64,000 nucleotides of DNA, taken from the NCBI GenBank assembly GCA_050946575.1, contig JBMNVB010000001.1, forward strand, positions 194,318 to 258,317. The letters run 5' to 3'. Below are positions 41,346 to 50,162 of the stretch, piece by piece; positions within the stretch are counted from its first letter, which is position 1; the number at the start of each line of letters is the position of its first letter. Under the pieces are notes generated by a model. It ran no database searches, was not told the DNA's origin, and saw nothing but the letters and a program-made list of their open reading frames with translations. This DNA is from JALCRY01 sp050946575 (GTDB taxonomy: Bacteria > Bacillota > Clostridia > Peptostreptococcales > Anaerovoracaceae). The translations under genes and the position numbers were made by a program.

Positions 41346-42599
41346 TTGTATAAAAAGGGAAAGGCAGATACGAGATATCTCTACGAGACAAGCGTGGAGA
41401 ATCTTTTCATAAATGAATATATGCCGGATGCGCCTTCGGATTATGTGAAGGTGTATCTTCTCGCGCTTATGTACGCCCAGACAGGCGTTGATGCGAGCGA
41501 CGCGGAACTCGCCTCCGCGCTCCGCATGGACGGCGCTCAGACGGCCGCGGCGTGGAAATACTGGGAAGATGTGGGCGCGGTATACCGCGACGGCGATGAC
41601 ATCGTTTTCACATCAATGCGGGAGCAGCTTTACGGCATCAGCAGAGACGGCGGCAAAGGAAGCAGCGGAACGGATGCGGAGGAGCGCGGCGCCGGGGATT
41701 CCGGGAACGCCGCGGGATCCCGGCTGTCAGCCGAAGAACGAAGCCGGCTGTTCACGAGCATTGAGATGATGACCGGCAATACGCTGAATTACAGGGACAT
41801 CGAGGAGATCAACAGCTGGCTCGATGAATTCGGAGCGTCCGCCGAGACCGTGAAGCTGGCATACAGATACTGTACGGAGCGGGGATCGTTCAACTCGCGC
41901 TACGTCGCGAAAATCGTCCTCGACTGGACGGAGAGAGGACTTGATACCGCCGGGAAAATAGAGGAGTATCTCAGCGAAAACGATCTGCGCCGTCAGACAT
42001 ACAAGCGTATCATGAAGGCGCTCGGGTTCGTGCGCCGTCCTACCGAAAAGGAGCGCGAGATCATGGACCGCTGGCTCGATGAGCTGAACTGCTCGATAGA
42101 CGAGATCCTGGATGCCTGCGGAAAGACGAGCGGGATCTCGAGCCCGAATTTCAATTACGTGAACAAGGTGATAGAGAGCTCGAGAAAGGTGACCGGCAGG
42201 GGAGCGGGCATAAGCCGCGCGCAGGTGCTCGCGTATTATGACAGCATGCGGGAAAAAGAAGAGGAAGAAGCGAAGGCGCGCACCGAAGAGGTGTATGAGA
42301 GCGTGCCGAAGATACGTGATATAGATAATGAGATACTGGAACTCAACTCAAAACTCCTTTCCGCTGTGATAAACGGAGGGCGCGGCGTTGAGGAAGGACG
42401 CGCGAGACTCGCGGAACTCGGAAGCAGGCGCGACGCGCTGCTGACAAAGCACAACATCCCGATAGACTATATGAAGCCCCGGAGGCGCTGCAACATCTGC
42501 GGCGACACCGGCCTCAAAGAAGACGGGAGCCTGTGCTCCTGTTTCGGAGAGATAGCGAGAGAAGCGAAAGCCGACCTCGCGTCCGGCGGCGGAGCGTGA
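41346..42599 (+). CDS. DnaD-domain replication protein with zinc-binding tail
   Basis: A 417-residue protein with an N-terminal winged-helix-like domain (about 1-95), a Gly/Ser/Glu-rich linker (about 98-120), two DnaD-like helical repeats (about 130-195 and 205-275; each ends in an FNS/F-N-YV-K-I segment), a coiled coil (about 285-345) and a C-terminal zinc-type motif CNICGDTGL-x7-CSC. DnaD-type proteins help load the helicase, fitting the place directly after dnaB (gap 5 bp). The start is a TTG with AGGGG and AAGGAA upstream. It may do the work of DnaB/DnaD/DnaI primosome partners, none of which is seen nearby. Confidence 0.8.
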   Translation: MYKKGKADTRYLYETSVENLFINEYMPDAPSDYVKVYLLALMYAQTGVDASDAELASALRMDGAQTAAAWKYWEDVGAVYRDGDDIVFTSMREQLYGISRDGGKGSSGTDAEERGAGDSGNAAGSRLSAEERSRLFTSIEMMTGNTLNYRDIEEINSWLDEFGASAETVKLAYRYCTERGSFNSRYVAKIVLDWTERGLDTAGKIEEYLSENDLRRQTYKRIMKALGFVRRPTEKEREIMDRWLDELNCSIDEILDACGKTSGISSPNFNYVNKVIESSRKVTGRGAGISRAQVLAYYDSMREKEEEEAKARTEEVYESVPKIRDIDNEILELNSKLLSAVINGGRGVEEGRARLAELGSRRDALLTKHNIPIDYMKPRRRCNICGDTGLKEDGSLCSCFGEIAREAKADLASGGGA

Positions 42600-42638
42600 C
42601 ACGGAATCCGGTAGAATGCGAAGGGAAATATCAGGAGC

Positions 42639-42708
42639 GGCCATTACGAAACGTAATGGCCACTATTATTTTTTACCGTTTTACTAATGGCCCGAGCCGT
42701 TGTATATT
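42639..42708 (+). promoter_or_regulatory. control cassette of small membrane protein 2
   Basis: Perfect dyad GGCCATTACG-AAA-CGTAATGGCC (42639-42661), then TTTTAC (42679-42684), 18-bp spacer, TATATT (42703-42708), 65 bp to the ATG. With a start about 7 bp after the -10, the dyad centre is near -65, a usual distance for an activator. The 5'UTR begins with the conserved TTGCAAGAAGGAAAGAAACA. Confidence 0.8.
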
Positions 42709-42773
42709 AAACTTGCAAGAAGGAAAGAAACAGACACAAATAAGCGATGTGCTGATAAAAGGAGGCAAGTGTT

Positions 42774-43028
42774 ATGGAAAGAAAGATCAATGTAAGGAAT
42801 GCAGCAGTAGTAAATAACGTAAAAAGCAGGACCGCGGACGCGGGACTCAACAGGGGCGCGCTCGTGTCATTCATTTCGGCAGTGCTCGCGGCGCTCAGTC
42901 TGGCAGTCGTTTCAACACCGGCGGCTGTGGCGGCCTACACAGTCATGGCAATCGTATCGGCGTTCGTATTTGAGGGATTCGTTGACGCTGAGATCAGAAA
43001 CAGGATAAAAGACGAAAAAAATAAGTGA
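42774..43028 (+). CDS. small two-helix membrane protein, paralog 2
   Basis: An 84-residue protein, about two thirds identical to the one at 28344: MERKIN-V/L-RNA start, Leu-Asn-x-Gly-Ala before helix 1 (about 29-46), P-x-A-V turn, helix 2 (about 52-67) ending FEGFVDAEIR, and a lysine-rich tail. I do not recognise the family. AAAGGAGG precedes the ATG. Monocistronic with its own cassette and terminator, although it lies 174 bp after the DnaD-like gene in the same direction. Confidence 0.86.
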   Translation: MERKINVRNAAVVNNVKSRTADAGLNRGALVSFISAVLAALSLAVVSTPAAVAAYTVMAIVSAFVFEGFVDAEIRNRIKDEKNK

Positions 43029-43060
43029 GACGACCTCGACCTTAAATCAAAATATGCACG

Positions 43061-43092
43061 AAAGAGCAGGCGGTGTGTGGGCCTGCTCTTTT
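43061..43092 (+). terminator. terminator of small membrane protein 2
   Basis: Arms AAAGAGCAGGC (43061-43071) and GCCTGCTCTTT (43081-43091), 9-base loop, ending in Ts. The stem sequence resembles that of paralog 1, so the terminator was probably duplicated with the gene. Confidence 0.85.
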
Positions 43093-43118
43093 GTTTCCGT
43101 ATATATTGCAGCCGTTCA

Positions 43119-43895
43119 TCATTTCCAGTATGAAATGATCGTGCTGAGGAGTCTGTCCTCCTCCCCGAATTCCATCGTTGATACCCGGAGCCGGCCGTCT
43201 TCCTCTGTCAATTTTCTCGTTTCCGTCCTGACATGCTCGCCCTGCCCGCTTTCATGCGAGTATTTCACGAGCATTTCCTTCAGTTTCATATCGACGTATA
43301 TTTCGTCCGGGAGATCGTTCATCGCCCACTTGACGTACGAAGCATTGTTAGTGTGGCGGTTGATGTCGAGTTCGCTTCTCTGGATCGTGAACTCGCTCGA
43401 ATTGATCATCTCCCCCTCTTCCGCATCGGGCATTACGAATTCCACGTCGCAGTACGGCATCGCATCCTCGAACCTGTACGCTTCCATGATCTCCTTCGTG
43501 GATTTCGGCCGGCGCTTTTTCAGATCCATCAGGACCCACCGCGTGGACGCGTGGATTATTTCATTCCCGTCAACGCCTATCATCTGTATATCACGGTGCG
43601 CCTGCGTGCGCTTGTACTCCTTGCTCCACGTGTTGAGCGTTACAATGTCTCCCTCATGAGGGAACTTTTCGATGAAAATATGCCAGTATGACAGCGCCCA
43701 GCCTGTTTTTGTCTTAATAAAATAGTCGGTACTGTATCCCGCCGCGGTCGAGTGGTCGATGCACGTCGACTGCAGGATGTTTATCATTTCTCCGGGACTC
43801 AGGCAGCCGCTTTCGTCTGCGTCAGAATATCTGATTTTATAATCGGTCGAGAACATATTTTCCGTAAAACGCCCTTCGGCGTTGAATTCTTTCAT
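43119..43895 (-). CDS. acyl-ACP thioesterase
   Basis: A 258-residue double hot-dog protein of the FatA/FatB-like family that releases fatty acids from acyl carrier protein. STDYKIRYSDADESGCLSP opens the first hot-dog and LDINRHTNNASYVKWAMNDLP, cited in part, carries the Asn/His residues of the active site in the second. The usual catalytic Cys or Glu cannot be fixed by eye. Transcribed alone, convergent with small membrane protein 2 and divergent from the divIC-like gene. Confidence 0.88.
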   Translation of the reverse strand: MKEFNAEGRFTENMFSTDYKIRYSDADESGCLSPGEMINILQSTCIDHSTAAGYSTDYFIKTKTGWALSYWHIFIEKFPHEGDIVTLNTWSKEYKRTQAHRDIQMIGVDGNEIIHASTRWVLMDLKKRRPKSTKEIMEAYRFEDAMPYCDVEFVMPDAEEGEMINSSEFTIQRSELDINRHTNNASYVKWAMNDLPDEIYVDMKLKEMLVKYSHESGQGEHVRTETRKLTEEDGRLRVSTMEFGEEDRLLSTIISYWK

Positions 43896-44024
43896 ATTAC
43901 CGCCCTCCCTGTCACGTCATTTCGCATTGCATAATATTATATCACAGCGCCGGGGAAATAATACTAGTCAATGCCCGTGTTTTGTAGCATTCACGCGGGA
44001 ATGGCGGGACATCCCGTTCTGTGG

Positions 44025-44030
44025 TATAAT
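44025..44030 (+). promoter_or_regulatory. extended -10 of the divIC operon
   Basis: TGTGG-TATAAT, 30 bp before the ATG, without a clear -35. A small hairpin CGGGA-CA-TCCCG lies just upstream. Confidence 0.55.
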
Positions 44031-44060
44031 CCATGTGAATGTATTGAAGCGGGGGGTATA

Positions 44061-44573
44061 ATGGCGAAAAGTCACGGCCGGAAGGCCAGGTTCGACAAGA
44101 AGCACGGGATCGTGGATATAAACGATTACAGGGCGCAGCTTGAAAAGCAGGAACGCTCGGAGGCCTCCTCTGACCGAAAACCGGAAGGCGGCGCGGCGGA
44201 CAGCGGCAGGAGCGGGAAAGAAAAGACCGTCCCGAAGCACAAAAAGGGTACCGCGAAGAAACGCGCCGCGGGGAAGAAGCACGCGAAGGTCACGAAGGAG
44301 CGCGCGATACTCTACGCGATCGTTATCTGCCTTGTCGCGGTGCTGGTCGCGTGGTCCGGCGTGAGGATATACAAAGTCGAATCGGAGAAGCAGGCACTGC
44401 TGCAGGAACAGCAGCAGCTCACCGAGGAAAAGAAGGCGCTGCGCGAGGAACTGAAGAAGGTGAACGACCTCGACTACATCGAAGAGCAGGCGAGGGAGAA
44501 GCTGAGGATGGTCATGCCCGGCGAGACACTGTATGTGCTGCCGGATGACGGGAGCAGCAGTAGCAGTAAATGA
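44061..44573 (+). CDS. FtsB/DivIC-type septum formation initiator
   Basis: A 170-residue bitopic division protein: a long basic cytoplasmic N-terminus (1-75, KHKKGTAKKRAAGKKHAKVTK), one membrane helix (about 79-98), a coiled coil of heptads (EKQALLQEQQQLTEEKKALRE, about 106-135, cited in part) and the conserved closing block DYIEEQAREKLRMVMPGE. DivIC/FtsB proteins form a complex with FtsL and FtsQ/DivIB at the septum. GGGGGG precedes the ATG at 44061; upstream codons encode no conserved sequence. It overlaps rnmV by four bases (ATGA). Confidence 0.85.
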   Translation: MAKSHGRKARFDKKHGIVDINDYRAQLEKQERSEASSDRKPEGGAADSGRSGKEKTVPKHKKGTAKKRAAGKKHAKVTKERAILYAIVICLVAVLVAWSGVRIYKVESEKQALLQEQQQLTEEKKALREELKKVNDLDYIEEQAREKLRMVMPGETLYVLPDDGSSSSSK

Positions 44574-45097
44574 TAAAGGAAGCTATAGTTGTCGAAGGGC
44601 GCGACGACACCGCCGCGGTGCTGCGCGCGGTCGACGCTGACACGATAGAAACGCACGGCTTCGGGATAAACGAAGAGACGCTGGAAAAGCTCGACCGGGC
44701 ATATGAAAGCCGCGGTCTCATTATTTTTACCGATCCCGACCATGCGGGCGGAAAGATAAGGAAGGCGCTTTCGGAGCGCTATCCCGGCGCGAAGCACGCA
44801 TACCTCGACAGAGGCGACGCGGAGCGCGGCGGGGACATCGGAATAGAGAACGCGGAGCCGGAGGCCATAAGGGAGGCGCTTGAAAGGGCCCGTCCCGAAC
44901 GGATCAATGCGGAGTCTGTCTTTACAATGGACGATCTTTTCCGCGCGGGGCTCGCGGGAGCCCCCGGGTCATCTGAAAAAAGAAGGCGGCTCGGGAAGGA
45001 TCTCGGCATCGGATACGCGAACGCGGCGGGGCTGCTGAAAAAGCTGAACCGATGCGGGATAACGAAGGAAGAATTTGAAAGGCATTTATATAAATGA
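44570..45097 (+). CDS. rnmV: ribonuclease M5
   Basis: RNase M5 matures 5S rRNA. The 175-residue protein has the TOPRIM motifs IVVEGRDD (catalytic Glu9) and IIFTDPDHAG, then the family C-terminal half with RLGKDLGIGYANAAGLLKKL and GITKEEFE. The start overlaps the divIC stop as ATGA and the stop overlaps the rsmA start, so the three are coupled. RNase M5 next to rsmA is the standard Firmicute order. Confidence 0.95.
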   Translation: MIKEAIVVEGRDDTAAVLRAVDADTIETHGFGINEETLEKLDRAYESRGLIIFTDPDHAGGKIRKALSERYPGAKHAYLDRGDAERGGDIGIENAEPEAIREALERARPERINAESVFTMDDLFRAGLAGAPGSSEKRRRLGKDLGIGYANAAGLLKKLNRCGITKEEFERHLYK

Positions 45098-45978
45098 GTC
45101 GATCTGATATTTATTCGCCGGCGGCGATCAGGCGCATCGGGGAAAAGCACGGGTTCAGAAACGCGAAAAGTCTCGGGCAGCATTTCCTGACTGACAAGGG
45201 CGTGATAGACGAGATCGTTGACGCGGCTGAGATAGGGCCCGAAGATCTCGTTCTCGAGATCGGGCCGGGGTTCGGTACGCTCACGAGCGTGGCCGCAGAG
45301 CGGGCGGGCCGGGTCATCGCCGTCGAGATAGATAAACAGCTGATACCGATACTCGGAGTCACGCTCGGGCAGTACGATAACATCGAAGTCATAAACCGCG
45401 ATGTCCTGAAGACGGACATCACGGATGTAATAGAAGACGCGAGGAAAAGGTTTCCCTGGATACGGGATGTGAAGATCATAGGGAATCTTCCGTATTACAT
45501 CACGACGCCGATCATCATGAAGCTGATCGAGGGCGGCGTGCCGTGTTCCAGCATCACTGTCATGATGCAGAAGGAAGTGGCGGACAGGATCTGCTCGCCT
45601 CCGGGGAAAAAGACTTACGGGGCGCTCAGCATTGCTGTACAATACTACTGCGAGGTAACGGAGGTATGCCACGTCCCGAGGGAGATGTTCATGCCGGCGC
45701 CGAAAGTGGATTCCACTGTGCTCAGGCTGGACGTCAGACGCGAAAAGCCTGTGGAGCTCCTGAATGAGAAGTTGTTTTTTGTTTGTGTGAAGGCCGGGTT
45801 TTCCCAGAGGAGGAAAACGCTGCTGAATTGCCTGACGGGGCTTCGCGGCATGGAAAAGGATGAAGTGAGAAAAGTACTGGAGAAAGCGGGCATTGATCCC
45901 GTGAGGAGGGCTGAGACATTGACGATCGACGAGTTCGCGAAGATCGCGAATGATGTGGAAAGAGGCAGTGTCAGATGA
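45094..45978 (+). CDS. rsmA: 16S rRNA dimethyladenosine transferase
   Basis: RsmA (KsgA) dimethylates two adjacent adenines near the 3' end of 16S rRNA. The 294-residue protein shows SLGQHFLTD, the SAM-binding VLEIGPGFGTLT and the catalytic IGNLPYYITTPI (NLPY). The C-terminal domain has AGFSQRRKTLLNCL. It is coupled to rnmV upstream and to the sulfatase-like gene downstream, both by ATGA overlaps. Confidence 0.97.
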   Translation: MSRSDIYSPAAIRRIGEKHGFRNAKSLGQHFLTDKGVIDEIVDAAEIGPEDLVLEIGPGFGTLTSVAAERAGRVIAVEIDKQLIPILGVTLGQYDNIEVINRDVLKTDITDVIEDARKRFPWIRDVKIIGNLPYYITTPIIMKLIEGGVPCSSITVMMQKEVADRICSPPGKKTYGALSIAVQYYCEVTEVCHVPREMFMPAPKVDSTVLRLDVRREKPVELLNEKLFFVCVKAGFSQRRKTLLNCLTGLRGMEKDEVRKVLEKAGIDPVRRAETLTIDEFAKIANDVERGSVR

Positions 45979-47996
45979 AATCGAAATTCAGAAAGGCCTG
46001 GGATAAGCTGGCCGAAAATTATTATATACAGTACGCCGTATTCTCGGTGCTGGTCACGCTGCTGATTGAAACGCTGGCGCGTTTCAGTTCATCTCCGGCG
46101 GGCGGGTTCATTTTCATGTTCCAGCATCCGCTGGTATTTCTGTACAATTGTCTGATCATATTCGCGACGTTCTGCCTGTCGTTCCTGTTCAGGAACAGGC
46201 ACTTTTTCGTTATTCTGTTCGGCGGCATATGGATAGCGCTCGGCGTGGTCAACGGCATAATACTCGCGAACAGAATGACGCCGTTCACTACGAACGACAT
46301 ACAGGAGATCGGCGACGCGCTCACCATTGCGACGACGTATCTTTCAAAAATGCAGATCGCGCTGCTGATCGGCGGGGTCGCTGCGATCGCGGCGTTCCTC
46401 ACGTATATTTTCCGCAAGAACAGAAAGCACGCAGAAAAAGTCGAATACAAAAAAGCGGTGCCGAAGGTACTGCTGGTGCTGCTGCTTACGGTCGCGGCGA
46501 CGGCGGGCTGCGTGAAGTTCGGCGTGCTGGATACGTATTTCCCGAACCTCAACTACGGGTACAGGGACAACGGCTTTTCATACTGCTTCCTCGCGACGGG
46601 ATTCGACAAGGGCGTGAAGCGTCCGTCGAATTATTCGGAATCCGCCGTCAGGGATATCTTTACGAAAAAGGAACTCGAAACGACGGTGGCCGGGAAGGCC
46701 GCGTCGGAAGGAAAAATCGAAAAATCATCGACGGCTTCGGAACAGACTCCGAACATCATATTCCTGCAGCTCGAGTCGTTTATTGATCCGAGTATTGTAA
46801 AAGACATAAAACTGTCCGAAGACCCGATACCGTATTACCGCAGTCTGACGAAGAAATATTCGACAGGCAAACTTACGGTGCCTGCCGTCGGCGCGGGCAC
46901 CGCGAACACGGAGTTCGAAACGATGACGGGCATGAGCGTCCACTTCTTCGGACCGGGAGAATATCCGTACAACTCCGTCCTGCTGAAGGAGAACTGCGAA
47001 AGCATCCCGTACGACCTGCGCCAGGTGGGATATTCGACCCACGCGATACATAACCACCGGGCCGCGTTCTACCACAGGAACGAAGTGCTCGGCGGGCTCG
47101 GCTTCGAAACGTACACATCGATAGAATACATGAACAATGTGACGAGGACGCCGAAGGGCTGGGCGCGCGACAATGTCCTCACCGAAAATATCATGGACGC
47201 GCTGAATTCAACGGATAACGAGGACTATATCTACACGATCTCGGTTCAGGGCCACGGAAAGTACCCGACCGAGCAGATGATCGACAATCCGGAGATAACC
47301 TGCGAGGAGGCTCCGACCGAGGAACTGAAATGGTCCTGGGAATACTATGCGAACCAGATACACGAGATGGACCAGTTCATCGAGGATCTTACAACGACGC
47401 TCGAAAGCTATGATGAGCCGACGATAGTCGTAATGTACGGCGACCACCTGCCGGCGCTCGACAATCTGACAGAGGACAACATCAGTAGTGACCGCAGTCT
47501 GTATCAGACAGACTATGTGATCTGGAGCAATTACGATTTCGAGGAAAAGACAGACAGGGACTATGCAGCGTATCAGATAGGATCCGAGCTCCTGAAGAGG
47601 ATAGGTATCACGAACGGGACGATGGTGACGTTCCAGCAGAATCACAGCGATGACAAAAATTACCGCGATGAAATGCAGATGCTGCAGTACGATATGCTCT
47701 ACGGGGAAAAGTATATCTACGGAGGGACCAACCCGTACAAGACACTGTCCCTGAAGATGGGAGTAAAGGATATCAGGGTAGACAGCATTATCAAGATCGG
47801 AGACAATTATTACATCAAGGGACAGAACTTTACCGAAAGTTCGAGGATAACCGTAGACGGAAAGGTGCTGAAGACGACGTACCTCGGACCGACGATCCTC
47901 GCGCTGAACGAGGATATCGACACGTCCGACGTGAAAAAGATGAAGGTCAGCCAGACTGACGTGAAGAACGATACGATACTCAGCACAACTGAATAA
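45975..47996 (+). CDS. LTA synthase-family membrane sulfatase-fold enzyme
   Basis: A 673-residue protein with about five N-terminal membrane helices (about 18-190) and an extracellular sulfatase-fold domain. IFLQLESFIDP holds a metal-binding Glu, GAGTANTEFETMTG the catalytic Thr, and MYGDHLPAL the Asp-His pair. Family members polymerise glycerol phosphate into lipoteichoic acid or transfer phosphoglycerol. After the catalytic domain there is an IPT-like beta domain (about 590-670, YIKGQNFTESSRITVDGKVL) that ordinary LtaS lacks. Together with the GT2-GtrA-YfhO cluster it suggests an LTA-like polymer on this organism. Confidence 0.87.
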   Translation: MKSKFRKAWDKLAENYYIQYAVFSVLVTLLIETLARFSSSPAGGFIFMFQHPLVFLYNCLIIFATFCLSFLFRNRHFFVILFGGIWIALGVVNGIILANRMTPFTTNDIQEIGDALTIATTYLSKMQIALLIGGVAAIAAFLTYIFRKNRKHAEKVEYKKAVPKVLLVLLLTVAATAGCVKFGVLDTYFPNLNYGYRDNGFSYCFLATGFDKGVKRPSNYSESAVRDIFTKKELETTVAGKAASEGKIEKSSTASEQTPNIIFLQLESFIDPSIVKDIKLSEDPIPYYRSLTKKYSTGKLTVPAVGAGTANTEFETMTGMSVHFFGPGEYPYNSVLLKENCESIPYDLRQVGYSTHAIHNHRAAFYHRNEVLGGLGFETYTSIEYMNNVTRTPKGWARDNVLTENIMDALNSTDNEDYIYTISVQGHGKYPTEQMIDNPEITCEEAPTEELKWSWEYYANQIHEMDQFIEDLTTTLESYDEPTIVVMYGDHLPALDNLTEDNISSDRSLYQTDYVIWSNYDFEEKTDRDYAAYQIGSELLKRIGITNGTMVTFQQNHSDDKNYRDEMQMLQYDMLYGEKYIYGGTNPYKTLSLKMGVKDIRVDSIIKIGDNYYIKGQNFTESSRITVDGKVLKTTYLGPTILALNEDIDTSDVKKMKVSQTDVKNDTILSTTE

Positions 47997-48008
47997 GGGG
48001 GCGGCCCG

Positions 48009-48506
48009 ATGTCTAAAAACAAGAATAAGAAAACAAACGCGGCCAGAGACCTCGACGCGCTCGGGATAAAATACGAGCTCATCGAATATGATGTATCGCA
48101 CGGTTTCGAGAACGGGATAAAGGCCGCCGAGCAGACCGGCATCCCGCTCGGTCAGACATTCAAGACACTCGTAACGGTCGGCGCGAGCGGAGAGCATTAT
48201 GTCTGCGTGATACCCGTCGCCCGTCACCTGTCGCTGAAGCGGGCCGCGAAATATTTCGGCGAGAAGAAGATCGAGATGGTGAAGACGCAGGACATCCAGC
48301 GCCTCACAGGATATGTCCACGGCGGATGTTCGCCGATCGGGATGCGCAGAAAATTCCCGACGGTCATCGATTCCCGCGCGCTCGAACACGAGGAGATCTC
48401 CGTGAGCGCGGGGCGGCTCGGGATGTCGTTCATGCTGAAGACCGAAGATCTGATCCGCGCGGCCGATGCCGGGACGGAAGATGTGTCGGATGAAGGGCCG
48501 AACTGA
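48009..48506 (+). CDS. ybaK: YbaK-type aminoacyl-tRNA deacylase
   Basis: A 165-residue editing protein of the YbaK/EbsC group, which hydrolyses Cys-tRNA(Pro). NAARDLDALGIKYELIEYDVSHG, cited in part, gives the N-terminal fold; TFKTLV holds the catalytic lysine, and GYVHGGCSPIGMRRKFPTVID the conserved GxxxGGxxPxG loop. Last gene of the divIC operon, followed by a strong two-way terminator. Confidence 0.92.
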   Translation: MSKNKNKKTNAARDLDALGIKYELIEYDVSHGFENGIKAAEQTGIPLGQTFKTLVTVGASGEHYVCVIPVARHLSLKRAAKYFGEKKIEMVKTQDIQRLTGYVHGGCSPIGMRRKFPTVIDSRALEHEEISVSAGRLGMSFMLKTEDLIRAADAGTEDVSDEGPN

Positions 48507-48548
48507 GAAACAGGCGCGGCACCCGAAAAACAGGAATGAAGAAATCAG

Positions 48549-48582
48549 ACGGGGAGATTCTGATATTTCAGAATCTCCCCGT
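48549..48582. terminator. bidirectional terminator between ybaK and aroEK
   Basis: Perfect 15-bp arms (ACGGGGAGATTCTGA at 48549-48563, complement at 48568-48582) with loop TATT, between convergent genes. Confidence 0.9.
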
Positions 48583-48619
48583 TTATAATGCCGGTCAATA
48601 TTCTTTTCGCCGGCCGCCG

Positions 48620-49882
48620 CTACTGCTCCGGCGTTCCGGTCTTTCTGATTATCTCATCAGCGGCGCTTTCCGCTTCCGCGTCGTTTCCGACGATGAAGTC
48701 GGCCGCCTTTTCATACAGCGGAAGTCTTTCGCGCATCAATGCCCGCCTTTTTTCAAGGCCGCCCGACAGGGGGCGCCCGTCGGACGCGAGCAGTTCCACG
48801 TCGCGCGTGAGGAAAACCACATCCGCGTTCTGACGCATGACGCTGATATTCCCGGGAACGGTCACGGCTCCGCCGCCCGTCGCTATCACGAGCCCGTGCT
48901 CTTTGCATTGATCCCGCAGGATCCCGGATTCGATTTCCCTGAATGCGCTCTCGCCGTCTTCCCTGATGATCATTTCGGGTGAACGGCCGGTCCGCTTCCC
49001 AATCTCATCGTCCGAATCAACGAACTCCCTGCCGAGTTTTTCCGCGGTGAGTTTCCCGACTGTCGTTTTTCCCGAACCCGGCATCCCGACGATCACAATG
49101 TTTTTTATCTCTCTCGCGAGCCCGCCTGTTATGACCGGAACGAGGTCCATGCGAGGCTCCCCTGTCCAGAGCTCCGACGCCGCTGCCGCCTGGGCGACCA
49201 GCATCGGCAGTCCGTTTGAGAATCTGAGCCCGCGCCGCTCCGCCTGCAGCAGCAGGCCGGTTTTGAACGGGTTGTAGATCAGATCCAGCACACCTTCGCA
49301 TCCTGTGAACGATTCCAGATCGATAACGGATTCCGGACAGTTCGGATATGTCCCGACCGGCGTCGCGTTGATGATGATGTCGAACGATGCGGAAAGATCC
49401 CTGTCCGAAGCGAGCGTCCCGTATGTCACGCTTTCCGATCCGGGCTTTACCGCCGCGTTCTCCCTTCTCGAGGCGACTGTTATCCGGCCCGCACCGCTGT
49501 CGGCGAGCGCCTGCTGTACCATGAGAGACGCGCCGCCCGTCCCGAGCACGAGCGCCGACTTTCCGCGGAAACTGATGCCCGCGGTTTTCGCCATGTAAAG
49601 GAAACCCGTGTAGTCCGTGTTCGCGCCGACAAGTTCTCCGCCGTCGAAATACAGCGTGTTCACCGCGCCTATCTTTTCAGCCGCGGGCTCGATCCTGTCC
49701 AGGAGCGGCATAACGTCGCGCTTGTACGGGATAGTTACATTAAGTCCGTCGAAGTCCCGCGCATTGATGAACGCGGAGAATCCGTCTTCGGGCACTTCGA
49801 ACAGTTCGTAGCCGTACCCGAATTTTTCATGGATCAGTTTCGAATAACTGTGCTTCAGCGTTTTACCGACGAGTCCGTACAT
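48620..49882 (-). CDS. aroE-aroK: bifunctional shikimate dehydrogenase / shikimate kinase
   Basis: A 420-residue fusion for two consecutive steps of the shikimate route. Residues 1-255 are the dehydrogenase: VTIPYK with Lys54, GANTDYTG with Asp90, Rossmann motif GTGGAS near 115. Residues about 260-420 are the kinase: P-loop GMPGSGKT (266-273), DSDDEI (289-294), GGG at 336-338 and a lid arginine-rich segment. The start at 49882 (MYGLVGKTLKHSYS) is clear; upstream codons belong to the previous gene in another frame. Last gene of the aro operon. Confidence 0.93.
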   Translation of the reverse strand: MYGLVGKTLKHSYSKLIHEKFGYGYELFEVPEDGFSAFINARDFDGLNVTIPYKRDVMPLLDRIEPAAEKIGAVNTLYFDGGELVGANTDYTGFLYMAKTAGISFRGKSALVLGTGGASLMVQQALADSGAGRITVASRRENAAVKPGSESVTYGTLASDRDLSASFDIIINATPVGTYPNCPESVIDLESFTGCEGVLDLIYNPFKTGLLLQAERRGLRFSNGLPMLVAQAAAASELWTGEPRMDLVPVITGGLAREIKNIVIVGMPGSGKTTVGKLTAEKLGREFVDSDDEIGKRTGRSPEMIIREDGESAFREIESGILRDQCKEHGLVIATGGGAVTVPGNISVMRQNADVVFLTRDVELLASDGRPLSGGLEKRRALMRERLPLYEKAADFIVGNDAEAESAADEIIRKTGTPEQ

Positions 49883-49883
49883 G

Positions 49884-50162
49884 TCAGCCCTCCCGTTCCG
49901 CGATCCTGGCGCGCTGGTACTGCTTTGAGATGTCGAACATCGTGTGGTACAGCTGCTCCGCGTACGGTGCGAGTTCCTCCCCGGCCAGCCCGCGGATCTT
50001 TTCGAGCACTGCGTGCTCTCGCCCCGTATCCTCAACGGGAAGACCGTTTTCACGCTTGTATTCAGCGATGCCGAGCGTCACGTCCATCCGGCGTCTCAGC
50101 AGTTCGGTCATCTCGCGGTCGATGCTGTCTATCTCAGCTCTCAGGCTGTTTATATCACTCAT
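49884..50162 (-). CDS. chorismate mutase, AroQ class
   Basis: A 92-residue all-helical mutase (LRAEIDSIDREMTELLRRRMDVTLGIAEYK) that turns chorismate into prephenate. The active-site Arg, Lys and Glu positions of the AroQ family are present. It is free-standing, not fused to prephenate dehydratase. Its start overlaps the aroC stop and its stop lies one base from the aroE-aroK start, so all three are coupled. Confidence 0.92.
   Translation of the reverse strand: MSDINSLRAEIDSIDREMTELLRRRMDVTLGIAEYKRENGLPVEDTGREHAVLEKIRGLAGEELAPYAEQLYHTMFDISKQYQRARIAEREG

Noticed and set aside
49882..50053. 57-residue N-terminal extension of AroE-AroK
   Set aside because: It is the chorismate mutase gene read in another frame; the family start MYGLVGKTLKHSYS is at 49882.
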